From: Plantago major
Lineage: Eukaryota > Streptophyta > Magnoliopsida > Lamiales > Plantaginaceae
Length of the DNA stretch: 64,000 nt
Direction of reading: 5' to 3'
NCBI GenBank assembly: GCA_026545765.1
Contig: CM048842.1
Coordinates: 553,501 to 617,500, forward strand
Position numbers and translations under genes: made by a program. The notes below the pieces were generated by a model. That model was not told the origin of the DNA. It saw nothing but the letters and a program-made list of their open reading frames with translations, and searched no databases. Shown in pieces: positions 45,714 to 57,800 of the stretch (its first letter is position 1; each line of letters begins with the position of its first letter).

Positions 45714-46634
45714 TGTATGATTATATAACCTGACACGTTTGAATTGATTAGATCGTATTTTTTCAACTCGATTCCCATTTCCCCATTTCTTGCATGTTAT
45801 AAAGTTTTTGTCTCTTACCAAAATTCCCATTACAAATAAAGCATTCCAACCCTTTAATACGAATTTATAAATTATAAATTACATGCATTTTACGAATGTA
45901 ATCACCAAATTATATCAACACACTTCATTAATTAATTTCTCATAATTTATTATCTAGTACATGTATAAATTTATCAAATGAAACAATTGCACATCTTAAT
46001 TAACATACTTAAATCAAAACTACGACATACTTAACATTATACTAATTAACAATTCAAACAATTGCACATCTAAAAGTTAATTAACTAGCTAGTAAACATA
46101 CAATTGCTTAAATTAGTCTAAATTAACTAAATTTTCCAAATATGTCAAAAAGTTAGGGTTTCAAAACGAGGTACTAAATCTTCATAATTTTACTAAATAT
46201 ACACCAATATCAAATTAATTAAAAGCCCTACATACTTACAAACATCCTAACATTATACTAAAAATTCAAATTCACAATCAATATATATCAATTGCACATC
46301 TCAAAGGTAAAACATTACCTAATTACAACTAAACTAAGTACTATATACTCTCCATTTACATTCAATTGCTCAAATTAGTCCAAAATAACAAAATCCCCAA
46401 ATATAAAAAATTAGGGTTTACCTTCGAATCCGGAGAAATGAGCGGATGAAATTTGAGATTGACGGCAGAATTGACCTCCTTGATTCACGAGCTTCGAATG
46501 TACACGAAGAATGGCCGAAATGGTTGAGATTTGGACGGGATTTGCTTTGGCCGAAATGGGGAGAAGAAAGGAAGAAGAATGAGGAAGAAGAAAAATGGGG
46601 AGGGAAGCATTCTTCTTCCCGTAAAAACCTGAAA

Positions 46635-46945
46635 GTCTAACGACGGATAGTCCTATCCGTCGCTAGATTTTCATTTTTCGATTATTTTTTTTTTAAATTT
46701 CTTTTTTCCATTTTTTAATTTCTTTTCCAATTTTGGTCAACGAATCTAGCGACGGATAGATTATCCGTCGCTAGATTTAACGACGGATAAGACTATCCGT
46801 CGTTACATAACGACGGATAAGCCTATCCGTCGTTAAATATAACGACGAAAATGCTTATCCGTCGCTAGAACTAGCGACGGATTTTATCCGTCGCTAGCTA
46901 GCGACGGATTACGGATAAAATCCGTCGCTAATTTGCCGTGGCTAG
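46635..46945. repeat. CACTA right subterminal repeat array
   Basis: About nine copies of CTAGCGACGGATAA, AACGACGGATAA or complements, alternating in orientation, mirroring the array at 33470-33810. Confidence 0.85.
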
Positions 46946-46968
46946 GAACAGGATTTCTTGCCGTGTTA

Positions 46969-47900
46969 GGACGGTTGTGATGGTGAATGAATTCCTCTGT
47001 ATGGGGTTTGTTCCTCGACTTCTATTATGGTTCCTACTACACGGATTGGTGAGAGCCGAACTAATTGCTCAGTTTGTCCTCTTCCCCGTTTCTTATTCTT
47101 TCGCATATTGTTCGACACTTCCTTCGTTCCTTTTAAACACATGTTATTAATTTTACCACGAGTTCGTAAGTTTGATCTTCAATTAGCATGTCTTAATGCT
47201 TGCAAGTCTGATCTTCTCAATTTATATCGTGTCTTAATGTAACTACTATATTTTGGTACACAACATAAAGAATTTTGTGTACAATGACTCGTGACTAGTT
47301 TATTGCCAATCAATAGCGTACCACCAGTAGGGGATTTGATAATAGAAAACATATACATGTTTGAATCAATGTAATTAGGTCTTGAATTGACTTTTGGTGC
47401 AGATTACATGACTTGTGTTCTTTGTGATTAGAATATTAATTATTTTAATTTGTTGTAGAGGTAAATGAGATAATTCTCTTGTTTAGTCGTACTTAATTGG
47501 ATCGAGTAGCTATCAAGACTGAAATCAGAACTATCAAAAGTCATCATTACAAGAGTAACGACACCTTCAAAACACTTGATTAGGTTGGCAAGTCCTTGTC
47601 ATGTATGATGCACAAATACACCCGAAAATGTGTATCTGTGGCGGATAAACGTACACATGCAATCCAAATATACGCGCGACACACTGATCGGGACACACAC
47701 TCGATCAGCGAAGCACCGGTGCGATAAGTAGAGTCCTTTAGAGCAGTACATTGAAAATCAAAGAAGACTTGACTAAAACTTAAATGTGAAAGATATGGAG
47801 GTAATTAATAAACGATACAGAGAGGTAATTAATAAACTCAAATGTAAAAGATAAGTGGAGAAAATTTATTCTCGTATGTGTCCTGATGTTACTTTTAGTG
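46969..47900. other. no gene seen
   Basis: Right flank of the CACTA element; AT-rich with only short unrelated frames. Confidence 0.4.
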
Positions 47901-47905
47901 GCTCA

Positions 47906-48281
47906 TATTAAGATGGACCATCATCCTTTTAATTAAAGACCTTATTAAGGGGAGAAAGTCATCCACCTTATATGTTATTTGGATGATATACTTTCAAGTG
48001 ATGTGGGATATTCTAACACGTCCCCTCACGGGTAGGTCGCCATATTCTAACACGCCCCCTCACTGGTAGGCCGCGATTAGTCGGTTCAACACGTGGAATC
48101 ATAATAGCCTCTTTGGGCATGCCGAAATTATCATCGGCTGGGGCACCCATCATCAACTTGGGTCTGTTCTGATACCATATTAAGATTAGTCATCATCTCC
48201 TTAAAAGGCCTTATTAAGGGGTAGAACCTTATATGTTGTTTTTGGATGATATACTCACAAGTGATGTGGGATATTCTAACA
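47906..48281 (-). mobile_element. TRIM (terminal-repeat retrotransposon in miniature)
   Basis: 376 bp with two LTRs of 113 and 104 bp (47906-48018 and 48178-48281). On the minus strand each LTR starts TGTTAGAATATCCCACATCA and ends CTTAATA. TGGTATCAGA next to the right LTR (48168-48177) is the initiator-Met tRNA primer site. A GTGAGGGG purine tract borders the left LTR. GCTCA flanks both sides (47901-47905, 48282-48286). No coding capacity. Confidence 0.88.
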
Positions 48282-48286
48282 GCTCA

Positions 48287-49400
48287 TATAATCCATCCAA
48301 TTTTACTGGACACGGACTTAGTTTATCTGATTTTTTTATAGATAATCGAGATCTTACTCTATCGCATCACATATATATTGAAAACTTTGTATCTCTATAC
48401 CGCATATGCGTATTTGAAACATAATCATTTTTAGGTAGCCGCATTAATCCAAGAGTTGATGTTGTTGAGTTTTTTCTACTGACGTCTTGCATTACTCTCA
48501 GTCTTTAATGTGTTGTCTTAGTATAACATTTAATCATACGACAACCATAGACAACTTTAAAGACTAGCATGAGTCTGAATACGCCAGAAAGGAGAGGAAA
48601 CCATGTTGTTGCATGCGGTAGGGGAGAGGAAAGTCGTATACACAAACACTTTAGTAGTACAAATTTCTAAACTGAAAGCATTTATTGAGTTCAATTTTCA
48701 TGGCAATTGACTTCCTAATATCTATCCTTGAATCTGCAAAAGAGATAAAGACATCTCATGATAAGAGAAAGATATAGCAACCAACAATGTCAATCGGACT
48801 GGTCAAACAATTTGAGGTCCACCAAGTTTAACATTGTTCCGATATCCGGTAATTTGAGGCCTTAATTACATGTAAATCACAGAGTTTCTTAATTAAACGC
48901 ATCTAATCACGTGGTTAGAACTTGAACCATTTTGTACTTATGAAAATACTTGTCTGAAACTTATTCAATTTTTTGGCTGAAATGCTGAAACATGCCTTGA
49001 AGAACCACAAGTCTTCATATATGCATTGGACCACTAATTTGAAAATTTCCCTCCATGGAAGTTCTCTAGAGAACGGGTTAGTTTAACGATATAAATCTTT
49101 CACGCACTCTTACTGTGAGTAGGGTATGTTACTTAGACAACCCACCAGCCTGAACCCGACCGACATTAGTGCATTCCAAGTATAAGACTGTTTGGGTATT
49201 AAACTAAATTAGGGATGGCAATTTAGCCTGTCCCGAATCCGGTCAAACGAGTTTTGACCGGCTCCAAACTACATTTAGAGTCGAACCTGGACAAAAAAAG
49301 GTTAGGCCCGTGGCCTAGGCTAACTTTCAGGCCCATAGGCCCGGCGAGCCATACATGCATGTATTATAGTAATGGTATTATATACTATAGTTATACATGT
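48287..49400. other. no gene seen
   Basis: AT-rich; a GGCCC-rich stretch at 49300-49350 resembles repeat DNA but cannot be classified. Confidence 0.4.
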
Positions 49401-49408
49401 GTGATTTG

Positions 49409-50938
49409 ACTATTTAAATGGTTTTGAGTTTACTTCACTTATTACGGAAGTTGAAGGATTTGCCGGATTTCAACTTTCATCCGAAGTGTGAAAAACTTCA
49501 TATTATCAACCTCTGTTTTACGGATGATTTGATGCTATTTCTGAGAGGCGGTGTGGGATCTGTGAAGTTATTATCGCGCTCACCAATTTTCATTGGCTCT
49601 GGATCGGGCGGTCTGCAAAGACAAAAATCTTCTTTGCGGCTGAACTAAGTCAGGCGGCAGCCATCGACCACCACGGGTTTCGCCTTTGGGCAGTTGCCGG
49701 TGAAGTATTTAGGAGTGCCATTATCGCATCGCCGACTCACAGTAGCGCAATATCAACCTCTGATTGACAGGATCTTGGGTAGGATTCATCACTGGACAAT
49801 CCGCCTACTGAGTTATGCTGGCCGAGAGCAACTGATTAAAAGTGTCATCACTTCCATCACTTCGTACTGGCTTCAAGTTTTCCCTATCCCGAAGAAAGTA
49901 CTGGATCATATTCAACGTATCTGTCGCAATTTCTTATGGAGTGGTAAGGATGGGAATTATCGGAAGGCACTGGTCTCATGGAAACAGGTCTGTGCACCTA
50001 GGAGCTATGGCGGTTTGAACATAATAAGTCTTCCTGAATGGAATAAAGCACTGATTGCTAAACTACTTTGGAAGATCCAGAAGAAGGCAGACTCTCTATG
50101 GGTGCGATGGATACATAGCTACTATATAAAGAACCAACCATTAGATGACTGGCATATTCCCTTGTGTAGTTCGGTGACGATCCGTGCTGTACAGAGACTC
50201 AAGGCCGTAGTGCATGATATGCCAGATTGGGATGTGCAGCTCGTGGCAAATCGGTTTTTGGTGAGGAGTATGTATTCATGCTTACGAGACTGCCCGGACC
50301 GTGTAGAATGGCGAGACTTGGTTGTTAGGAACTTAGCGAGGCTTAAAGCAAGGTTCATTCTCTGGCTTGGACTCCATAGAAGACTGGCAACTAAGGACAG
50401 GTTGGCATTTTTTGGCATCAGTACCGATGTGCTTTTTGCAATGACATTGAGAGTTTAGAGCATATGTACTTTAAGTGCCCCACTACCTACGAGATTCTGA
50501 TAGGTGGTCTGAGATGGTTTCGGGTATCACATCCCCCATCCATGATTGACATCAGCTAATCACCTGGTTATGTCGAATGGCGAAAGGTAAAAGACGACGT
50601 GTAACTATCTTTCGAACTCTGCTTGCTGAGACGTTTTACCACATTTGGATGGCGAGAAATGAGAAAATCTTCAAGAATTTGACCCCGGACATACAACATA
50701 TTACACGAGATATTATTAGAATTGTCAGGGTCCGCAGCATGCGGAGCATAGCTGCTGGTCTGGTTCGGGAGTTGGATGCGCAGGCTCTTGGCCTGTAGGT
50801 CGTACTTTAGTCTGTTTTGATTGTTATTGTCGTTCTTAGTCTTAGTCGTTTATTTTCATGGGCATGGACATCCTGTCGGCCCCTAAATGTACTGACATTG
50901 TTTTGGAGTAATAAGACAAGTTCTTCGTTCCAAAAAAA
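49409..50938 (+). pseudogene. 5'-truncated LINE: RT end, zf-RVT and C-terminus
   Basis: The first frame has INLCFTDDLMLF, the LINE RT catalytic FADD motif with Ala changed to Thr. Next comes PVKYLGVPLSHRRL, GREQLIKSVI, ICRNFLWSG and YGGLNIISLPEWNKAL, the conserved region after RT. A frameshift near 50433 separates this from CAFCN...EHMYFKC, the CxxC..HxxxxC zf-RVT zinc motif. A last frame holds WMARNEKIF. At least three frameshifts break it. Truncation at the 5' end with a preserved 3' end and an A-rich end near 50930 is normal for LINE insertions. Confidence 0.85.
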
Positions 50939-52220
50939 TGATTTTGAGTTATGTAAGATAATATATTAAACATTATAACAAAATGATAAGAATAATTATT
51001 TTAAAATCTTGAAACGAAGAAACATAAAAGTTGTGCATTACTGTAGTACAGAAAATAAAATAAAATGATACTCCTTCCGTCCCACATAATTTCATACATT
51101 TGTCAATTTTAACCGTCCCATAAAACTCCATACATTACTGAAAAGGGAATCTATATATCCCACAACCAACAATTAATAAACAATCTCAACCTTACACACA
51201 AATTATAAATCTTGACTCTAAAAGTACATTTTTCTTCCCACATTTTTTAAATATTTTATCACTATTTTAACTTTTCACCTAAAACTATTCGTCGATCGTA
51301 ATATATGAAATCCTCCGGGACGAAGGGAGTTTGTAAAACATTTAATTACTTTTAAAATAAAGAAAAATATATAAAAATGATTAAAACAATATACACAATT
51401 TATAATTGAATTTGGGCGCTAAAAGATGGATGGTCATAGTTGTAACCATTTGAGCAAGACCTAACTACATAAAAAGTTATACATAATAAACAACAATTTA
51501 TAATTGAGGGAAAAAAACATTTATGCCTGGACCGAGCTGGGTACCGGACACGGACTTATCACTGGGTCCGATTACAGATCGACTAAGAGTGAGTGAGACA
51601 AAATGATATATAAGTAGACCAACACTCTCATATAACATAATATATGTTATGGGTGATTTCAAATTAAATTCATGCGAACAAATAATATCATACCAATATT
51701 ATGTCATATGTGTGGCTAGTTATAAGTATTCACACAGACCCATATAATAAGATGTGTGTGGCAAGTTATAAGTAACCGCACGAACTCATATAATAATATC
51801 TCCCTTTATTATTGGTCATATTGTTACAAAAACACCATTGCTATTTTTTTAGCAGATTAAATGGTTTTTCGAGCTTAATTACGAAACTTGATAGCAAGTC
51901 CATCCAGATATGCATGAGTATAATTCATGGGATGGAATAATTTAAATTTTATTATATAGTTAGTTGCGCGTTTCATGCATCTTAATTCAATTCTCTAATC
52001 TATCAGGTCAACTTTTACAAATTTCAATAACTCGTTAAACAAAATGAACTACTGCATGATTAGGTTGGTATTTTATCCAAAATTCTACGAACAAACATAT
52101 AAAGTATAAATTTAAATTATGTCAGGAGTTATCCATTCAATTAATTGGCTAACAACTACTTAAACATGCAAATGTGTCCCAATCATCTCTAGCACATCTT
52201 GGTTATTGTCAAATTCTCAT
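50939..52220. other. intergenic DNA upstream of the pectin methylesterase gene
   Basis: AT-rich, with a Stowaway MITE at 51069-51331 and no gene. Confidence 0.45.
51069..51331. mobile_element. Stowaway MITE, right TA lost
   Basis: Left end TA then CTCCTTCCGTCCCACATAAT; right end, ATGAAATCCTCCGGGACGAAGGGAG, is its complement with a few mismatches. The right flanking TA reads TT. Confidence 0.75.
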
Positions 52221-52226
52221 TTGCTC

Positions 52227-52235
52227 TATATAAAG
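52227..52235 (+). promoter_or_regulatory. TATA box of the pectin methylesterase gene
   Basis: TATATAAAG inside CTCTATATAAAGCAACC, about 70 bases before the ATG at 52298. Confidence 0.75.
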
Positions 52236-52297
52236 CAACCAAATTGAGACAATAGATCCACACACAAATAAGGAAAATACATTCATAGCCTAGAGCA

Positions 52298-54300
52298 ATG
52301 GCACAAAAACTCTTCTTAACACTTGTTCTTGTGTTTCTTTTCTCCACACTTGTTTCAGGATATTCACATGCACAAATTAAGTCATGGTGTAGCCAGACTC
52401 CCAACCCGCGGCCCTGCGAGTACTTCTTCACGCATAACCCTAAGTACGCAGCTCCCATTAAGGGCAAAACTGACTTTTTCAAGCTCACTACCCAATTGGC
52501 CTTGGATCGTTGCACGCGAGCTCATAGCAACATTTACTCTCTAGGGCCAAAGTGTCACAACGAACGTGAAAAAGCTGCATGGGCCGATTGTGTGGAGCTG
52601 TACGAGCAGACTATCCAAAAGATCAATAAGACAATCGATCCTAAGTGCACATCAGTTGACGCTCAAACCTGGTTGAGCACGGCCCTCACCAACTTGGAGA
52701 CATGTAAGGCGGGGTTTGTTGACTTTGGCATCACGAATAATGTCATGCCCTTGTTGTCAAACAATGTAAGTGCGTTGCTTAGCAACTCCCTAGCCTTGAA
52801 CAAAGGGGCAGATAATGGGACGGCGAGTCATAAAGAGGGGTTCCCCACTTGGCTGAAACCGGGTGAGCGTAAGTTGCTCCAGTCTTCAAACCCCAGTGCA
52901 AATGTTGTGGTGGCCCAAGATGGTTCCGGGAACTATAGGACGGTGAATCAGGCAATTGCAGCTGCTCGAAGGCGGTCAGGAAGCGGGAGGTTCGTGATTT
53001 TGGTGAGGCGAGGAACTTATCGGGAAAATGTGGATATTACTTCGGATAATATCATGTTGTTGGGTGATGGTATCGGGAGGACTATCATCACCGGGAGCCG
53101 AAGCGTAGATGGAGGCAGCACCACCTTCAAATCAGCCACGGTTGGTAAGTTTAAATTGATAAATCATTAATCAGTTGTCTAAATTCAACTTATCACCAAT
53201 GAAATCAGGAAAAGAGCAACCTAAAAAGGATGTATAAATGCTTAAAACTAACAAGCATATGTCAACATGTCTCATTTGGATTTTGGAGTAACAACCATTT
53301 ATTGTGTTGGATTGTCATGAACTAAAGTAATACTCCTTCATTCCCAGATTTATTGTGTTGGATTGTCATCGATTTAAAACCTCGATCGTACAAACATGGA
53401 TCAAATCCTAAATTTGTTCGAATCTTAGTTGTTGATTAATGAACTCCAATAAGTACACAAAAATATTTGAATGGGAATATGTCAATATCCAATCATCTAC
53501 CGTTGCATACTAGAAGAATATGCACATTTGACTGAACACAAATATTAAAGCAACGTGTACATGAGTTTGAAACACGAGTTTGAAGTATTTATTATATTGT
53601 TACTCTTGCAGCCGTTACTGGAGATGGATTCATCGCTCGCGGTATCACCTTCCGAAACACAGCCGGAGCACGAAAACACCAGGCCGTGGCCCTTCGATCT
53701 GGATCAGATTTATCTGTCTTCTACCAATGTAGCTTCGAAGGATACCAAGACACACTCTATGTCCACTCACAAAGACAATTTTACCGAGAATGTGACATTT
53801 ATGGCACAGTCGACTTCATTTTCGGTAACGCAGCTGTAGTGTTCCAAAATTGCAACATATATCCACGAAACCCACCCAACAGGACTAACACCATTACCGC
53901 ACAGGGCAGGACCGACCCAAACCAAAACACTGGAATTTCCATCCACAACTGCCGAGTCACGGCTGCTCCAGATCTAAGACCGGTTCAAAGTTCCGTGAGG
54001 ACGTATTTGGGCCGACCGTGGAAAACATACTCGCGTACTGTGTTCATGAGGACCTCTTTGGATAGTTTGATCGCTCCGGCAGGTTGGATGCCATGGAGCG
54101 GGAACTTTGCATTGAATACTTTATACTATGGGGAATACGCAAATACCGGGCCTGGAGCATCCACTGCGAACCGCGTGAATTGGAGGGGTTACAGGGTGAT
54201 CCGAAGCGCGACGGAAGCAGCAAGATTCACTCCTGGGAGTTTCATTGCTGCAAATTCATGGCTGCCTCGTACCAATGTGCCGTTTACTTCTGGCCTTTGA
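52298..54300 (+). CDS. pectin methylesterase with inhibitor-like pro-region
   Basis: Two exons (52298-53144 and 53612-54300, GT-AG, phase 1) give 511 residues. Residues 1-21 are a signal peptide. About 27-170 is the PMEI-type pro-region with its conserved Cys residues. RKLLQ at 191-195 is the subtilase processing site of group I enzymes. The catalytic domain follows, with [48 protein letters not shown] (Asp329), [11 protein letters not shown] (Asp350) and YLGRPWK (Arg417): the two catalytic Asp and the substrate Arg are all present. The enzyme removes methyl esters from cell-wall homogalacturonan after secretion. Length and layout are normal for type I PMEs and no defect is seen. Start is the first in-frame ATG after the TATA box. 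Confidence 0.95.
53297..53369. repeat. 22-bp direct repeat in the PME intron
   Basis: ATTTATTGTGTTGGATTGTC followed by AT occurs at 53297 and 53348. Between the copies lies TACTCCTTCATTCCCAGATT, which looks like one Stowaway terminus. Confidence 0.85.
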
Positions 54301-54542
54301 TCGTTTAATTAATTATTACATGATTGTGATTGTATCTAATCATGTGTGATTTGTTGTTATGTCATCTTTGTATTAGGGTGTATTTTGGTTATTGTCAATT
54401 GTATTTATAAGTGTGTGTAAAATCGTCGGAAGCTTAATTATTATAAATTCACATTTTAATAAATCTACTCATTTGCAATCTAATTTGGGATTCGACTCTT
54501 TAATTACTAAGTACGTGGTTGGGTTCATGAATCATGATCACC
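54301..54542. other. 3' flank of the PME gene
   Basis: No gene; probably the 3' untranslated region for the first 150 bases or so. Confidence 0.4.
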
Positions 54543-54551
54543 TCAAATTAA

Positions 54552-54833
54552 CACTTCAGATTTACTATGCAATTCCCTATTCAACATCCTATTTGATCCA
54601 ATAACCATTAGACAAGTGGCAATAGCTCATTTCAACAGCATAAGCTCCAAAAGCCCAAATCTCTTCAACTTTTCCAACTTAACCCATTCAATTATTAACT
54701 ATTATTAGAATAAAATAAGAATAGAAACATAAAAAATAAAAAAGAGAACAGCTCCAGGCCGTCTTCTTCCACGGCTGTCTTCTCCAAGTTGCCTTACTCC
54801 GCCCCGGGCCGCCGCATCATCTTCCAACTTCCG
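54552..54833 (+). repeat. left terminal inverted repeat of the MULE
   Basis: Matches the reverse complement of 59729-60003 except for about four substitutions and small length changes around 54753-54770. The transposase ATG lies 23 bases beyond its inner edge, so the TIR probably contains the promoter. Confidence 0.92.
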
Positions 54834-54856
54834 GAACAACGTTATCGTCCAACACA

Positions 54857-57800
54857 ATGATAGACTCAGCACTGAGTTTCGAGATTCCGGACAGCCCTAG
54901 AACTCCAAACGGTATATAATTCATATTCTTTGTTTTGGTTTGAAATCAGGCTTTTGCAATCTTTATGGATTTTATTTATATACTAATAATGATGATGATA
55001 ATTAGTTCATACTGATTTTGGTAGTTTGTACCTTTTATTTATCTGGTGTTAATATGCTACTAGGATTTTATGGCCTAAATCAGTTTGCAGGATGGAGTTC
55101 TCAGCTCAAACTATAACCTGTTTAGGTTCTTTGGAGAGGATTTTCTGGATAGTGTGTACAATCTTATATAATACTTATCACTGCAATCTAATCATAACTG
55201 GTAGCTATGGACAACCATAAAGTCTTTAGTTAAGTTTAATATATAGAACTTTATTAAATTCTTTCTTTTGGTGCATAATAAGTTGTGACAAAACCCATGA
55301 GTCCAGGCTTTTATCCTCTTCAGCTAAATGACAAAAAGGTGGGGCTTGTATGTTTAAGCTTGTAATTAACAAAACTAATTAGTGAGATTGGTTCTGCACG
55401 CATGGTCATGATTTTGTGTGGAATTACTTGTTACTATGATTGTTTTACTACTATATAATACTACTACCATATTATCTTAATTTTACAGGAATGGACATTG
55501 AAGATGATGAAAATGTAGCTCCGGTGGATATTGATGATGATGAATCTATTCTTAATCAGGCTGGAAATAAAGGAAAAGAAGATAATTTTATTGATCTTGA
55601 GAATGAAAAGAATGTTGAGGAAGGTGATGCTCCCACAAACTCTGAAACAAAGATTCCAATACTTGGTATGGAATTTGATACAGAAGATGACGCATATAAC
55701 TTTTATAATGCTTATGGTGTTGCTATGGGATTTAGCATTAGAAGAACGTCAAAGGCAGGAAATCCAATTGTTTACAGGAAATTTTGTTGCTCTGCTGAAG
55801 GATTTAGACGCCCAGATAAGCGAGACGTGTATTATAAGTCGCATCGTCGAGAAGAACAACGAGTTGTGAATGCGTATATGACAATCAATGCACGTACAAC
55901 GGGTAAATTTAAAGTATCTGGGCTTGTCTTAGAGCACAAACGACATCAGCTAGTTAGTCCTAGAAAATCTCATCTATTAAGGTCTCACAGAAGAATAAAT
56001 GCGCATCAAGCTGTTGAAATAGATAATATAAGTAAATCTGGAATAGCACCGAAAGCCAGTTTAACCTATGTTTCACAAAAAGTAGGCGGACGTGAGAAAG
56101 TGGGATACATTCTTGAAGACCTTAAAAACTATCTTCGGTCAAAAAGAACAATACAGATGCACGATGGAGATGCAGGGGGATTACTCAATTATCTACAGTT
56201 GAAGCAATCTCAGGATCCAAATTTTTTCAATGCCATTCAAGTGGACGAAGATGATCTGATTGCTAATATATTTTGGGCGGATGGGCAAATGATGTCAGAT
56301 TATGAGTATTTTGGTGATGTAGTATGCTTTGATACAACATATAGAAAAAACAAAGAAGATAGGCCGTTTGGCTTCTTTGTCGGTGTTAATCATCATAGAC
56401 AGACTGTGGTGTTTCGTGCAGCATTTTTATATGATGAAACGGCTGAAAATTTCAAGTGGCTATTTGGTACCTTCGAAGAAGCAATGAACGGAAAAAGGCC
56501 CGTGACCATCTTCACTGATCAGGATGCAGCAATGGCAAAAGCACTAGAAGAAACTTGGCATGGAACATGTCATAGATTGTGTATATGGCACATTTATCAA
56601 AATGCAGCAAAACATATTGGAGATGTCTTCAACAAATTTCCAGATTTTGTGAATGACTTTAAGAACTGCATTTACGACCATGAAGCTGAAGAAGATTTTT
56701 TAGATGCATGGGAGGATATGTTAGGGAAGTATGAAAACCTACATGATAATGAATGGCTTCAACGATTGTTTTCGAAGAAGGAAAAGTGGGCGTTAGTTTA
56801 TGGGAGGCAATACTTTTGTGCCGATATCATTACTACTCCGCGTAGTGAAAGCATGAACAGCGTGTTGAAAAGGTATGTGAGCCATAAGAGTAGTTTATTG
56901 CAGTTTTTTGAGCAATTCGATAGGTTAGTTGAAGATCGTCGATACGAAGAATTAAAAGAAGATTTGAGGACCAATCACAGCAAAATAAAGCTTTCTAATG
57001 AGTTCGAGATTCTGAAGCATGCTCGTGAGGTTTACACACACAAATCTTTCATTTTATTTCAAGCTGAGTTAAGCAAGTCATATGATGCGAAGAAGAGAAA
57101 AATTTATGAATCTGGAACCACCTATCGATATGAGATCACCCCTCTTAACAAGCATTATCATCGTACTGTTACATATGATGCCTATGATCATACAATTTAT
57201 TGCAGCTGTCGGAAGTTTGAATTTGCAGGGATTCTATGTTCACATGCTCTAAAAGTGCTTGCTGAGCATAGTGTTTTAAGGATTCCTGATTTTTACATTA
57301 AGAAGAGGTGGACAAAATCTGCAAAAAAAGGGATTAATAAGGACTCTCCACAACCTTCTGGAACATCAACGATTTTATCATCTAATAAGTTGAAGGAGGC
57401 AAATGAGAAGTCAAGATATGGGGAGCATTATCGAGAACTGTGTCGAATATTCAGTCAACTCACAACACGGCCGCACGAGCCGACGACACGTTTGAGTTTG
57501 TTAAAGCTATTGGGTATAAGGCACTGGAAGACGTGGATGTGATGTTTGATAGTAAAGAGATCACACAACCAACTGTGGGTACCAGTTATGTGGTTAAAAA
57601 TTCTGTAGTCTCAAGAGTGACGAAGAAACAAGGTGTTGCAACTCTTGAATTAGAGAATCAGGTCGTTGAAGCTGGAGGTAGTATGAACAATTCAATGTCT
57701 ATAGCTCAAGAAGGTTCTCCTGAAGCTGGAACAATAATACGAGGTATAAAAATGAAGAAGACTCCCAAGGTAAGATCTGGAAAACGTTTAAAGAGTGCAC

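Larger units (their letters stand above)
33442..46965 (-). mobile_element. CACTA (En/Spm) transposon, split by an LTR retrotransposon
   Basis: The left end begins CACTACAAGAAAACAGGG and the right end, reverse complemented, begins CACGGCAAGAAATCCTG. Both are followed by arrays of TAGCGACGGATAA-type subterminal repeats in both orientations, and TTA flanks each end (33439-33441 and 46966-46968), the 3-bp duplication of this superfamily. The element without its passenger is about 3.3 kb. It keeps pieces of a transposase-associated domain and of a Ptta/En/Spm-type protein on the minus strand but no DDE transposase core, so it is a defective, non-autonomous copy. Confidence 0.88.

Noticed and set aside
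46446..46640. Plus-strand 64-codon Glu/Lys/Trp-rich frame in the CACTA right arm
   Set aside because: No similarity to known CACTA proteins; it lies where the minus-strand gene leader is expected.
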